A stretch of 64,000 nucleotides of DNA from an uncultured Pelagibacteraceae bacterium (GTDB lineage: Bacteria; Pseudomonadota; Alphaproteobacteria; Pelagibacterales; Pelagibacteraceae): NCBI GenBank assembly GCA_902577575.1, contig CACGZQ010000003.1, positions 28,084-92,083 of the forward strand, written 5' to 3'. Numbering within the stretch: position 1 is the stretch's first letter; each line of letters starts with the position of its first letter. Under the pieces are notes generated by a model. It did not search any database, was not told the DNA's origin, and saw only the letters and a program-made list of their open reading frames with translations. Below, one piece after another: positions 26,723 to 36,656 of the stretch. The position numbers and the translations under genes are program-made.

Positions 26723-28048
26723 ATGGAATTGTTTAAAAGCTCATCAAAATTTTCAAAAAAACAAATAATTTTGTTGTCCATACCGGTTTTTTTTTCAAAC
26801 ATAGCTATCCCTTTAGTAGGAATGGTAGATACAGGTTTAATGGGAAATCTGGGTGAAACAAAGTACTTAGCTGCAACTAGTATAGCAACTTCAGTAATGA
26901 CAATGATAATTTGGAGTTTTGGATTTTTACGAATGGGAACTGTTGGAATTGTATCACAAGCTTATGGAAGAAGTGATTATAGAGAAATAATTAAAACAAT
27001 ACTAAGAAATTTGATAATTGCCTTGATAGTTGCATTTATTATACTTATTTTTTTACCATCTTTAAAAATTGCAATAAAATATTTTTTTTCTCCCAGTGAT
27101 GAAACAGAAGTTTTAGTAAATACATATTTGAATGTTAGAGTTTTTTCTGTTCCTGCTGAATTAATTATTTATGTTTTAGTAGGTTTTTATTTAGGAATTC
27201 AAAAAACTAAAATATCAAGTCTTTTAATAATAATTTTATCGGGTCTAAATATTGTTTTCAGTTCTTTATTAGTTCTGACTTTTGACTTAAAAGTATTTGG
27301 TGTTGCTTTAGGAACACTTATTTCAAGTTATATTACGCTGATAATATTTCTAATATATACTTATAGTTTTTTTGTTAAAAAATTTAAAATTATTCCTAAA
27401 TTTGAAAATTTGTTGGTAAAATCTAAACTAATTAAACTTTTTAATATAAATTTAGATATTTTTATAAGAACTGTATTTCTAACTTTTGCTTTTCTTTGGG
27501 TTACGTACCTTGGATCAAAGATTGGAGAAGATTATTTAGCAGTTAATACAATATTACTACAATTTATAATTTTATCTTCTTTTTTTTTAGACGCTTACGC
27601 TTTTTCTACGGAGGGAATAATCGGGTTTGCGATTGGTAGAAGAAATAAGAATTCTTTTCTAGAGGTAGTAAAAAACTCAATTCAAGTTAGTTTTGTTACT
27701 GCAATAATAATTTCTTTTTTATTTTTAATCTTTTATAGAGAAATAATTTTTGTTATTACTGATATTGAAATCTTAAGATTTATAGCTTTTCAGCATATAT
27801 TATGGATAATCATTATACCGCCAATTGCTTGTTTTTGTTATCAATTAGATGGAATTTTTATAGGAGCATCTCAAACAAAAGAAATTAGAAATGCGATGGT
27901 AGTTTCTGTATTGGGTTATATTTTATTTTCAATTTTTTTAACTAGACACTTAGATAACCACGGAATATGGTTTTCTCTTTTACTTTTTATGATATTAAGA
28001 TCCTTAACTTTAGGGTTTTATTTTAAGAATATTCTTAAAAAATTTTAA
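26723..28048 (+). CDS. MATE-family efflux transporter (DinF-like)
   Basis: 441 residues and twelve spans. The early PLVGMVDTGLMGNLGETKYLAA and GFLRMGTVGIVSQAYG match the DinF/NorM branch of MATE proteins, which use Na+ or H+ gradients to expel cationic or organic compounds. The gene is directly followed, without a gap, by an EamA-family transporter. Substrate unknown. Confidence 0.85.
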   Translation: MELFKSSSKFSKKQIILLSIPVFFSNIAIPLVGMVDTGLMGNLGETKYLAATSIATSVMTMIIWSFGFLRMGTVGIVSQAYGRSDYREIIKTILRNLIIALIVAFIILIFLPSLKIAIKYFFSPSDETEVLVNTYLNVRVFSVPAELIIYVLVGFYLGIQKTKISSLLIIILSGLNIVFSSLLVLTFDLKVFGVALGTLISSYITLIIFLIYTYSFFVKKFKIIPKFENLLVKSKLIKLFNINLDIFIRTVFLTFAFLWVTYLGSKIGEDYLAVNTILLQFIILSSFFLDAYAFSTEGIIGFAIGRRNKNSFLEVVKNSIQVSFVTAIIISFLFLIFYREIIFVITDIEILRFIAFQHILWIIIIPPIACFCYQLDGIFIGASQTKEIRNAMVVSVLGYILFSIFLTRHLDNHGIWFSLLLFMILRSLTLGFYFKNILKKF

Positions 28049-28915
28049 ATGCAGATTCTATATAAAGTACCAGGTTATATTCTTGTTTGTTTTGGAGGCT
28101 TTTGTTTAAGTTGGGGAGGATTTATAATAAGGTCCTTCGAGCAAGCTACAGTATGGCAGATTTTATTCTTAAGATCTTTTTTCTTCTTACTGGGATTAAC
28201 TGTTTTTTTATTTATTGTTTATAAGAAAAATACTTTAATAAAGATTAAAACTTCTGGATTACCTGCTTTACTAGGAGGATTTGTACTTTCTTTTAGTTTT
28301 ATAGCCTTCGTTGTTGCAATGAGCAATACCACAGTTGCTAATGTCGTATTTATAATTAGTACTCAAACAATGTTTCTCGCTTTATTTGGTTTTATTTACC
28401 TTAAAGAGAAAGTTTCATTAATTGGTGGTTTGTCAATTTTTCTTGCTATGAGTGGAATATTAGTAATGGTAGGAGACTCTGTTTCTTCAGGTTCGCTATT
28501 TGGAAATCTTGTTGCTTTGGCTATCCCAATAAATTTTGCAGTATTAGTAATGATAATAAGGAAATATAAAAACCTTGATATGGTTCCTGCTATTTTTTAC
28601 TCAGGTATTTTTAGTTGTTTGTACGGAATAATTTTATCTGAGTCTTTTAGTTTTACTTTTAATGATATTTTTATGGGTTTTTTACTTGGTGTCCCTCAGC
28701 TGGCTCTCGGGTTTATTTGCATAACAATTGGTTCAAGAACTACACCATCAGCAACTATTGGCCTATTAATGCTATCAGAAACATTATTCGCACCCATTTG
28801 GGTTTGGATATTTTTAGGTGAAATTCCACCCTTGAGTGTTTTTATAGGTGGTTTAGTTATAATTTTAGCGATAATTTTAAAAAGCTTTGATAAAAAACAG
28901 GTTACTTACAATTAA
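28049..28915 (+). CDS. DMT-superfamily (EamA) transporter
   Basis: 288 residues, ten spans made of two EamA repeats (about 8-140 and 150-282), each ending in the usual KE(K)VSLIGG or GEIPPLSVFIGG segment. EamA proteins export amino acids or other metabolites, or import nutrients in some marine bacteria; direction is unknown here. The gene abuts the MATE gene and is followed by the riboswitch of the glycine cleavage operon. Confidence 0.83.
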   Translation: MQILYKVPGYILVCFGGFCLSWGGFIIRSFEQATVWQILFLRSFFFLLGLTVFLFIVYKKNTLIKIKTSGLPALLGGFVLSFSFIAFVVAMSNTTVANVVFIISTQTMFLALFGFIYLKEKVSLIGGLSIFLAMSGILVMVGDSVSSGSLFGNLVALAIPINFAVLVMIIRKYKNLDMVPAIFYSGIFSCLYGIILSESFSFTFNDIFMGFLLGVPQLALGFICITIGSRTTPSATIGLLMLSETLFAPIWVWIFLGEIPPLSVFIGGLVIILAIILKSFDKKQVTYN

Positions 28916-28954
28916 TAATAATTGACATTTAAGGATATTTGGAACAATGTCCTG

Positions 28955-29108
28955 TTTGTAACGGGAGAGACCAATTTAGGCGCCGAAGGAGCAACCACCC
29001 CGGAAACTCTCAGGCAAAAGGACCGTTACCGTAATAACTCTGGAAAGCAGGCTTAGGCCTCACCGAAGGATTAAATCTCTCAGGTACACAGACAGATGGG
29101 GTCAAAAA
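28955..29108 (+). promoter_or_regulatory. Tandem glycine riboswitch upstream of gcvT
   Basis: Two glycine aptamers in series. Aptamer 1 (about 28957-29033) has GGGAGAGACC, CCGAAGGAGCAA and ACTCTCAGGCAAAAGGACCG. Aptamer 2 (about 29035-29103) has ACTCTGGAAAGC, CACCGAAGGATTAAA and CTCTCAGGTACACAGACAG. The linker is very short, as needed for contacts between aptamers. A TTGACA at 28922-28927 may be the -35 element. In most bacteria, glycine binding turns on the glycine cleavage genes. A glycine riboswitch at gcvT is known in SAR11, supporting the taxonomic call. Confidence 0.95.
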
Positions 29109-29116
29109 GAGTTATT

Positions 29117-30211
29117 ATGGAAGTGCAAAAAACAGCTTTATACAATTATCATAAAAACTTGGGAGCAAAATTTGTTCCTTTTGCTGGATATGAAATGCCT
29201 ATTCAATATAAAGATGGTATTGTTAAAGAACATATTTCTACAAGAACACACGCTGGATTTTTTGATGTCTCACATATGGGGCAATTTTTTTTAGAAGGGG
29301 ATGAAACATTAATAACTGCTTTAGAAAAAATTATACCAGCAGATTTAAAAAATTTGAAAATTAATCATTCAAAATATTCTTTTTTACTTAATAATGAAGG
29401 TGGAATAATTGATGATTTAATTATTACAAGAACAGAAAAAGGTTTTTGTATAATCTTAAACGCAGCTTGTAAGGAAAATGATATAAAACAAATTTCTCAA
29501 TTTTTAAAAAAAAACCACAAACATCTTTTAAACAATGATTTATCTTTAATAGCGTTACAAGGACCTAAATCTGTAGAGATTTTAGAAAAATTAATTCCGG
29601 GCGTTACTAATTTAAAATTTATGACAGGAAACAATTTTGAGTATGAAGATGAAAATCTATATGTAACAAGATCTGGATATACAGGTGAAGATGGTTTTGA
29701 AATCTCGATTTCAAACAAAAAAGTTGAAAAGCTTATCGATTATTTAATTTCAAATGAAGTTAAACCGATAGGTTTAGGAGCTAGAGATACATTAAGATTA
29801 GAAGCTGGTCTCTGTTTATATGGTCATGACTTAAATGAAAAAATAAATCCAGTAGAGGCTAATTTAAGATGGGCTATAGCAAAAAAAAGGAAAGAAGTTG
29901 GCGGCTTTAATGGATGGGAAAAAATAAAAGATTTATTAGCCAACGGAAGTGAAAAAATTAGAGTTGGTATAAAGCCAGATGGAAAAGTTATAGCCAGAGA
30001 AAATACAAAAATCTTTTCATCAGATAATAATGAAATAGGATTCGTTACTAGCGGTACTTTTGGCCCGAGTGTGAACGCTCCAGTTGCAATGGGATATGTT
30101 AAATCAGAATTTTCTGAAGTAGGTACATCTATTCAGCTTGAAGTAAGAGGAAAAAAATATGGGGGTAAGATTTCTGAACTTCCATTTTATAAAAAAAGTT
30201 ATGTTAAATAA
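29117..30211 (+). CDS. gcvT: Glycine cleavage system T protein (aminomethyltransferase)
   Basis: Transfers the methylene group from the lipoyl-bound aminomethyl of H protein to tetrahydrofolate, releasing ammonia. Family segments include FAGYEMPIQYKDGIVKEH, FDVSHMGQFF (folate pocket), TRSGYTGEDGFEIS and GLGARDTLRLEAGLCLYGHDL. The frame is open from an ATG at 29096, but that codon lies in the closing stem of the second glycine aptamer; the ATG at 29117, preceded by AAGAG, gives a 364-residue protein beginning MEVQKTALYN and is preferred. First gene of gcvT-gcvH-gcvP. Confidence 0.93.
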   Translation: MEVQKTALYNYHKNLGAKFVPFAGYEMPIQYKDGIVKEHISTRTHAGFFDVSHMGQFFLEGDETLITALEKIIPADLKNLKINHSKYSFLLNNEGGIIDDLIITRTEKGFCIILNAACKENDIKQISQFLKKNHKHLLNNDLSLIALQGPKSVEILEKLIPGVTNLKFMTGNNFEYEDENLYVTRSGYTGEDGFEISISNKKVEKLIDYLISNEVKPIGLGARDTLRLEAGLCLYGHDLNEKINPVEANLRWAIAKKRKEVGGFNGWEKIKDLLANGSEKIRVGIKPDGKVIARENTKIFSSDNNEIGFVTSGTFGPSVNAPVAMGYVKSEFSEVGTSIQLEVRGKKYGGKISELPFYKKSYVK

Positions 30212-30223
30212 GGGTAAATAAAT

Positions 30224-30604
30224 ATGAGTGAAAAAAAATTTTCTAAAAAACATGAATGGGTTTCACTAGATGGAGACGTTGCTACAGTAGGAATAACTAA
30301 GCATGCAACAGAAATGCTCGGTGACATTGTTTTTGTGGAGGTTCCAGATGCAGGTAAAGCTGTAGAAAAAGAAGGTCAAGCAGCTGTTGTAGAGTCAACT
30401 AAAGCTGCGAGTGATGTTTATTCTCCTATTTCTGGAGAAATAACTGAGGGAAATAAAGCCATTGCAGATGATCCCGGGAGCGTAAATACTGACCCTGAAG
30501 GTGCCAGCTGGTTTTTTAAGTTAAAGATAAAAGATAAAGGTGAGTATGAATCCCTAATGTCAAAAGACGAATATGATAAATTTTGTAAGGAGAACCCTAG
30601 CTAA
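30224..30604 (+). CDS. gcvH: Glycine cleavage system H protein
   Basis: Lipoyl carrier of the glycine cleavage complex, 126 residues. The lipoylated Lys is K60 in [14 protein letters not shown], with the usual KKHEWV start and GEITEGN and [21 protein letters not shown] segments. It lies 12 bases after gcvT and is contiguous with gcvP, all under the glycine riboswitch. Confidence 0.97.
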   Translation: MSEKKFSKKHEWVSLDGDVATVGITKHATEMLGDIVFVEVPDAGKAVEKEGQAAVVESTKAASDVYSPISGEITEGNKAIADDPGSVNTDPEGASWFFKLKIKDKGEYESLMSKDEYDKFCKENPS

Positions 30605-33472
30605 ATGATTGACGATAATTCAAAAGAATTTATTAAAAGACATATTGGTCCTTCTGAAGAAGATCAGTACAAAATGTTACAATACGTTGGCTATAAATCA
30701 TTAGAGGATCTAATGAGCAATACTGTGCCAGAAAAAATCTTATTAAAAGATGATCTTAAAATCGATCAGCCAATGTCAGAGAACGATGCTTTAAAAAAAT
30801 TAAAATTTATATCCAAAAAAAATAAAATCTTTAAAAACTTCATTGGAATGGGATACTATAATTCTATTACACCTAATGTAATTCTTAGAAATATTTTAGA
30901 AAATCCAGGATGGTATACATCTTATACACCTTACCAACCTGAAGTGGCGCAAGGTCGTCTTGAAATGCTTTTAAATTTTCAACAATCAATAATTGACTTA
31001 ACGGGCATGGATATAGCTAATGCTTCTTTGTTAGATGAAGCAACAGCAACAGCAGAGGCAGTAGGATTAAGCCAGAGATTAGATAAGACTAATTCAAAAA
31101 AAATATTTATTTCAAGCAATTGTAATCCTCAGACAATTGATCTCATAAAGACTAGAACAAATCCTTTTGGTTTAGAATTGATCATTGGTGACGAAAAAAA
31201 AGATCTTTCAAAAATTAATGAAGATATAATTTGCGGTGTTTTATCTTATCCGGGAACTTTAGGTGAGATAAACGATCCTAGTGAAAGCATCAGTCAAATT
31301 CACAAAAAAAACGGAAAAGCTATTTTGGTTTGTGACTTATTGGCTTTAGCAAGATTAAAAACCCCAGCTGAACTTGGAGCTGACATTGCTGTCGGTAGTG
31401 CTCAAAGATTTGGTATCCCAATGGGTTACGGCGGGCCTCACGCAGCATTTTTTGCTACAAAAGAGGAATTTAAAAGATCAATGCCAGGAAGAATAATAGG
31501 GGTTTCAAAAGATAGACATGGAAAAAAAGCTTACAGGCTTTCATTACAAACTAGGGAGCAACACATTCGAAGAGACAAAGCAACGAGTAATATTTGTACT
31601 GCTCAAGCTTTATTGGCTATCATTTCTGCTGCTTTTGCAATTTATCATGGACCTGAAGGAATACTTAAAATAGCGAATAGAACTTCTAAATTAGCAAAAA
31701 TCTTTGCTGATAATATTAAAGCAAGCGGTTATAAAATTCTATCAGATCATTTCTTCGATACCGTTACAATTAAAACCAATGAAAAAACAAATCCTATTTT
31801 TGAGGCTGCACTAAAAGAGAATATAAACCTCAGAAAAATCGATAAAGATCATTTATCTGTTGCGTTTGATGAAGCAAAAAAACTTGATGATGTTAACTTA
31901 TTGTTAAAAATATTTGGAATATCTAAAGTAATTAAACAAGACGTGAAGGTTGAACTAGATAATCTTCCAAAAAATCTTTTAAGAACATCAAAATACTTAA
32001 CTCATCCAGTTTTTAACAAATACCATTCTGAAACTGAGATGCTAAGATATTTAAAGAAACTAGAAGATTGTGATATTGCACTAAATAGATCAATGATTGC
32101 TTTAGGATCTTGTACAATGAAACTAAATGCAACAGCAGAATTAATTCCTATTACCTGGAAAGAGTTTTCACTTCCACATCCTTTTGTTCCTACAAATCAA
32201 ATGGAGGGTTACAAAATACTTTTTAATGATCTAATAAACGATTTGAAAGAAATTACTGGATATGACGCAGTTTCTTTACAACCTAACTCTGGGGCTCAAG
32301 GAGAGTATGCAGGTCTAATGACTATAAGAAAATTTCATAAAAATAACAAACAAGAAAATCGTAATGTTTGTCTAATTCCGGACTCAGCTCATGGAACTAA
32401 TCCAGCAAGTGCCCAAATGTGTGGGATGAAAGTGGTTGTAGTCAATTGTGACGACGATGGAAACGTGGACATAGACGATCTTAAAAATAAAGCTGAAAAA
32501 CACTCAAAAGATTTAGCTGCTTTAATGGTTACTTACCCCTCTACTCATGGAGTATTTGAAGAAAAAATCATGGATATTTGCGAAGTTATTCATAAGCATG
32601 GCGGACAAGTTTATATGGATGGAGCCAATCTAAACGCACTTGTGGGTGTCGCAAAACCAGGAAAATTTGGACCTGATGTTTGCCATATTAATTTACATAA
32701 AACATTCTGCATACCTCACGGCGGAGGTGGACCAGGAATGGGCCCAATCGCTTGCGCTAAGCATCTAGCAGATTTTTTACCAACACATGAAATTATTAAA
32801 GAGGCAGGTCCTAAGAATGGAATGGGAGCTGTATCAGCTGCACCCTGGGGTAGTTCAAGCATACTTCCAATATCCTGGATGTATATAAAGATGATGGGCG
32901 CTGAAGGATTGAAAAAAGCCTCACAAGTCTCAATTTTAAATGCAAATTATATTTCAAAAAAATTATCCAAAGATTACAAAGTTCTTTATACTGGTAAAAA
33001 TGGAAATGTTGCACATGAGTGTATAATTGATATCCGACCAATAAAAGCAAGTTCAGGAATCTCTGAGGAGGATTTAGCAAAAAGACTGATTGACTTTGGC
33101 TATCATGCTCCAACAATGTCATGGCCTGTTGCTGGTACAATTATGATTGAGCCAACTGAAAGTGAAAATTTGGAGGAGATTGATAAATTTTGTAATGCAC
33201 TTATAAAAATTAAAAAAGAAATTAATTTAGTGGAGTCATCAAAGTTTGACAAAATAGATAACCCGCTAAAAAATGCACCTCATACTTATGTCGAATTGGC
33301 CTCAAGTGAGTGGAAGCATGCTTACTCGAGAGAGGAAGCAGCTTTTCCCACTGAGTATGTAAAAAATAATAAATATTGGGCACCTGTTGCTAGAGTAGAT
33401 AACGTTTTTGGAGATAGAAATTTAGTATGTTCATGTCCTTCAATGGATGAATATAAAGATGAAGCTGCTTAA
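30605..33472 (+). CDS. gcvP: Glycine dehydrogenase (decarboxylating), P protein
   Basis: PLP enzyme that decarboxylates glycine and loads the aminomethyl onto GcvH. At 955 residues it is the single-chain fused form. The cofactor Lys is K699 in NLHKTFCIPHGGGGPG. N-terminal RHIGPSEEDQYKML and GMGYYN plus SLLDEATATAEA are intact. It starts immediately after the gcvH stop. With gcvT and gcvH it feeds one-carbon units and NADH from glycine, a notable nutrient for SAR11. Confidence 0.97.
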   Translation: MIDDNSKEFIKRHIGPSEEDQYKMLQYVGYKSLEDLMSNTVPEKILLKDDLKIDQPMSENDALKKLKFISKKNKIFKNFIGMGYYNSITPNVILRNILENPGWYTSYTPYQPEVAQGRLEMLLNFQQSIIDLTGMDIANASLLDEATATAEAVGLSQRLDKTNSKKIFISSNCNPQTIDLIKTRTNPFGLELIIGDEKKDLSKINEDIICGVLSYPGTLGEINDPSESISQIHKKNGKAILVCDLLALARLKTPAELGADIAVGSAQRFGIPMGYGGPHAAFFATKEEFKRSMPGRIIGVSKDRHGKKAYRLSLQTREQHIRRDKATSNICTAQALLAIISAAFAIYHGPEGILKIANRTSKLAKIFADNIKASGYKILSDHFFDTVTIKTNEKTNPIFEAALKENINLRKIDKDHLSVAFDEAKKLDDVNLLLKIFGISKVIKQDVKVELDNLPKNLLRTSKYLTHPVFNKYHSETEMLRYLKKLEDCDIALNRSMIALGSCTMKLNATAELIPITWKEFSLPHPFVPTNQMEGYKILFNDLINDLKEITGYDAVSLQPNSGAQGEYAGLMTIRKFHKNNKQENRNVCLIPDSAHGTNPASAQMCGMKVVVVNCDDDGNVDIDDLKNKAEKHSKDLAALMVTYPSTHGVFEEKIMDICEVIHKHGGQVYMDGANLNALVGVAKPGKFGPDVCHINLHKTFCIPHGGGGPGMGPIACAKHLADFLPTHEIIKEAGPKNGMGAVSAAPWGSSSILPISWMYIKMMGAEGLKKASQVSILNANYISKKLSKDYKVLYTGKNGNVAHECIIDIRPIKASSGISEEDLAKRLIDFGYHAPTMSWPVAGTIMIEPTESENLEEIDKFCNALIKIKKEINLVESSKFDKIDNPLKNAPHTYVELASSEWKHAYSREEAAFPTEYVKNNKYWAPVARVDNVFGDRNLVCSCPSMDEYKDEAA

Positions 33473-33481
33473 TCTCTTTTA

Positions 33482-34708
33482 ATGAAAATTGCTGTTATCG
33501 GCTCAGGTATCTCAGGATTATCTTCCGCATATTTTCTCTCAAAAAAATATAAAGTTGACCTATACGAAAAAGAAGATCACTTTGGAGGTCATTCTTTTAC
33601 CTATGAGATAAAAGAAGATGATAGAATTGTTCCAGTAGATCTAGGCTTTATTGTTTTTAATGAGGTTACTTATCCAAATTTAGTAAATTTTTTTAATGAA
33701 TTAAAAGTTCCTTATGAAAAAAGTGACATGTCATTTTCTGTATCAATTAAGAATAGTAATGTTGAATATAGCGGAAGTGGTTTAGGAGGTATTTTTGCTA
33801 ATAAATTAAATCTTCTTAATTTAAAATTTTTATACATGATTAGAGAGATAATTTCATTTTATAAAACTGCTCCAAAATTACTTGAAAGTGAGATTAAAGA
33901 AGAGACTCTAGGAAATTTTCTTAATAAAAAAAAATTATCAAAATACTTCATCGAGTATCACTTAATTCCCATGGTAGCTGCTATCTGGTCCATGCCATTT
34001 AATAAAGCAAAGGAAATGCCATTAAAATTTTTTTTAAATTTTTTTACTAATCATGGTTTATTTAAATTTAAAAATAGACCTCAATGGTACACAGTTTCAA
34101 ATAGAAGTAGAGCTTATGTAAAAAAAGTAACGGATAAAATTAGTGGGGAAATTTTTAAAAATTATAAAGTGGATAAGTTAATTAGAAGCGATGACAATAT
34201 CAGGGTAATTATTGGCAATGAATATGTTGACTATGATCAAGTAGTTCTAGCTTCCCATGCAGACCAAAGTTTAAGAATGTTAGAAAAACCGACAGAACAA
34301 GAAAAAAATATATTGGAAAAATTTAATTACGTGAAGAATGAGGCTTACTTACATACTGATAAGAGATTGATGCCTCACAAAAAAAGGGCCTGGTCTAGTT
34401 GGAATTCTGTTTCAGATGGAGAAAAGACATGCATTACCTATTGGTTAAATAAACTACAAAATTTAAATACATCTAAAGACTATTTTTTAACTTTAAACCC
34501 TATTTATAAAATTAACGAAAATTCTGTTATAAAAAAAGTTGATTTTACACACCCATATTTGAATTCAAAGAATACCGCACTTCAAAAAGATCTAAGATTA
34601 ATACAAGGAAAAAAAAGAACTTGGTTTTGTGGAAGTTATTTTGGTTACGGATTTCATGAAGATGGATTAAAATCATCTATAGATTTGATAAATAACTTTA
34701 AAATTTGA
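33482..34708 (+). CDS. FAD-dependent amine-oxidase-like protein (COG2907)
   Basis: 408 residues. The N-terminal dinucleotide fold (IAVIGSGISGLSSAYFLS, residues 3-20) and LYEKEDHFGGHSFTY identify the COG2907 flavoprotein group. FCGSYFGYGFHEDGLKSS near the C-terminus closes the FAD site. In many proteobacteria this gene precedes DUF1365 and a cyclopropane fatty acid synthase-like methylase, and the set belongs to singlet-oxygen (RpoE-ChrR) responses; a role in fatty-acyl modification is suspected rather than shown. It meets the next gene at TGATG. Confidence 0.82.
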   Translation: MKIAVIGSGISGLSSAYFLSKKYKVDLYEKEDHFGGHSFTYEIKEDDRIVPVDLGFIVFNEVTYPNLVNFFNELKVPYEKSDMSFSVSIKNSNVEYSGSGLGGIFANKLNLLNLKFLYMIREIISFYKTAPKLLESEIKEETLGNFLNKKKLSKYFIEYHLIPMVAAIWSMPFNKAKEMPLKFFLNFFTNHGLFKFKNRPQWYTVSNRSRAYVKKVTDKISGEIFKNYKVDKLIRSDDNIRVIIGNEYVDYDQVVLASHADQSLRMLEKPTEQEKNILEKFNYVKNEAYLHTDKRLMPHKKRAWSSWNSVSDGEKTCITYWLNKLQNLNTSKDYFLTLNPIYKINENSVIKKVDFTHPYLNSKNTALQKDLRLIQGKKRTWFCGSYFGYGFHEDGLKSSIDLINNFKI

Positions 34709-35466
34709 TGAATTCCTGCATTTACAACGGTGAAGTAACTCACACAAGATTTAAACCTGTAAGACATTTTTTAAAATATAAAACTTTTTCATTTTTAATT
34801 GATTTAGATGAAATCAATCAATTAGACAGTTCAATAAATATTTTCTCTCATAATAAATTTAACATTTTTAGCTTTTACGATAAAGATCATGGTGAACGTG
34901 ACGGAAGTGATTTAAAAGAGTGGGTTCTTAAAAACATTAGTAAGTTCAATATAAAAGGTAAAATTAATAAAGTTAAAATACTTTGTTATCCAAGAATTTT
35001 TGGCTATGTGTTCAACCCTTTAAGCATTTTTTACTGCTACGAGGATAATCAATTGAGGGCAATTTTTTACGAAGTAAAGAATACTTTTAATGAGCAACAC
35101 ACATATATTTTTGAAATTAAAGATAGTGAAGAAATAGCTCAAAAATGCAGAAAAAAGTTTTACGTTTCACCATTTATGGATATGGAAACTTACTATAATT
35201 TTAAATTACTTAACCCCAGTGATAAACTCTTAGTCTTTATAAAACAAACAGACTCGAAAGGAACAGTTTTAACAGCTACCCAAACAGGAGAAAGAAAAGA
35301 ATTCAGCCCAAAACAACTCATGCTTAACTTTTTTAAGTATCCCCTAATGACAATTAAAATTATTAGTTCGATACATTTTGAAGCATTTCTTTTGTGGAAA
35401 AAAGGGGCAATATATAGAAAAAGAAATATCAAATTAAAAAATAATTTAAGTTACGAGGAATATTAA
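34708..35466 (+). CDS. DUF1365-family protein
   Basis: 252 residues. Family signatures are CIYNGEVTHTRFKPVRHFLKYK at the start, YPRIFGYVFNPLSIFYCY in the middle and YVSPFMDMETYYNF later. Function unknown, but it is almost always next to COG2907 and CFA-like genes, as here. A TTG codon at 34705 lies in frame one codon upstream; the ATG at 34708, overlapping the previous stop as TGATG, is the more natural start. It overlaps the next gene by one base. Confidence 0.85.
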   Translation: MNSCIYNGEVTHTRFKPVRHFLKYKTFSFLIDLDEINQLDSSINIFSHNKFNIFSFYDKDHGERDGSDLKEWVLKNISKFNIKGKINKVKILCYPRIFGYVFNPLSIFYCYEDNQLRAIFYEVKNTFNEQHTYIFEIKDSEEIAQKCRKKFYVSPFMDMETYYNFKLLNPSDKLLVFIKQTDSKGTVLTATQTGERKEFSPKQLMLNFFKYPLMTIKIISSIHFEAFLLWKKGAIYRKRNIKLKNNLSYEEY

Positions 35467-36656
35467 TGAGTTTAATAAAAATTTCAGAAAGATTCGTACT
35501 AAATAAATTGAAAAAAATCTCACAAGGAAATCTAAAGCTCATAAATTATGATGGAAAAGTTTTTCATTTTGGTGACTTAGAGAGTAAATTATCATCAGAT
35601 ATCAAAATTAATAAACCTAATTTTTACCTAAATGTCATTATGGGTGGAAGCTCAGCTTTAGGTGAAGCTCACATGAAAAAAGATTTTTATTCCTCAAATT
35701 TAACAAATTTAATTGAACTTACAGCGAGAAATATTAATACAATCTATTCTTTTTCAGGAAGTTTAAAATTACAAAAAATCAAAAATTTTCTAAAAAAAAT
35801 ATTTGCATCAAATACAAAATCTAAAAGTAAAAAATATATTTCAAAACATTATGATTTAGGGAATGAATTTTTTTCGTCGTGGCTTGATAAATCTCTTACT
35901 TATTCAAGCGCAGTCTATAAAAACGAGAAAGATGATTTAGAAATCGCTCAAAGAAATAAATTTCAAGAGCTTATAAATTTAATGAATATTAAAGATGGAA
36001 ACAAGGTTTTAGAGATAGGGTGTGGTTGGGGCGGATTTGCAGAATTTTTAGCTAAAAATTATGATGTGAGTGTTGACTGTATCACAATTTCTAAAAATCA
36101 ATACGAGTTTACAAAAAAGAGGATTTTTAACTCAGGACTAAACAATAAAGTTAATGTTAAATTTTTAGATTACAGAGATCTCAAGGAAAAATATGATCAC
36201 GTAGCTTCGATAGAAATGATAGAAGCTGTTGGTGAAAAATACATGGACCAATATTTTGGTACAATTAAAAATGTTCTTAATTATGGGGGAACTGCTGCAA
36301 TTCAAGGTATCGTGATAAAAGATGACTTATTTGAAAGATATAGAGCAAATGAGGATTTTATTCAAAAATATATATTTCCAGGGGGGTTTTTACCCTCAAT
36401 TCAATTTATGGAAAATCTAATTAAAAAAAATGGTCTAAAACTAGAAAAAATTAATACCTACTCCGACGATTATGCCAGAACTTTAGCAACTTGGAGAAAA
36501 AATTTTTTAGGTGCTTGGGAAAAAATTAGCCCTCTTGGTTTTGATGAATATTTTAAGCGTATGTGGGAATTTTACTTATCTTATTGTGAAGGCGGTTTTA
36601 AGTCTAGAAACATTAACTTGATTCAATTCTCTATGTCTAATAGATATTCGTCATGA
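35466..36656 (+). CDS. cfa: Cyclopropane-fatty-acyl-phospholipid synthase-family methyltransferase
   Basis: 396 residues. After an N-terminal domain come KHYDLGNEFF (128-136), SLTYSSAVY (143-151), the SAM-binding VLEIGCGWGGFAEF (181-194), IEMIEAVGEKYM, and the C-terminal YLSYCEGGF whose Cys corresponds to the active-site Cys of E. coli Cfa. It methylates double bonds of membrane phospholipid acyl chains. Its partners here (COG2907, DUF1365, DUF3833) point to a specialised acyl modification linked to light or oxidant stress instead of the stationary-phase role; relatives in Rhodobacter act in furan fatty acid formation. Confidence 0.88.
   Translation: MSLIKISERFVLNKLKKISQGNLKLINYDGKVFHFGDLESKLSSDIKINKPNFYLNVIMGGSSALGEAHMKKDFYSSNLTNLIELTARNINTIYSFSGSLKLQKIKNFLKKIFASNTKSKSKKYISKHYDLGNEFFSSWLDKSLTYSSAVYKNEKDDLEIAQRNKFQELINLMNIKDGNKVLEIGCGWGGFAEFLAKNYDVSVDCITISKNQYEFTKKRIFNSGLNNKVNVKFLDYRDLKEKYDHVASIEMIEAVGEKYMDQYFGTIKNVLNYGGTAAIQGIVIKDDLFERYRANEDFIQKYIFPGGFLPSIQFMENLIKKNGLKLEKINTYSDDYARTLATWRKNFLGAWEKISPLGFDEYFKRMWEFYLSYCEGGFKSRNINLIQFSMSNRYSS

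Noticed and set aside
29096-29116. Upstream ATG as gcvT start
   Set aside because: Lies in the second glycine aptamer; the ATG at 29117 has a proper site and begins a normal GcvT.
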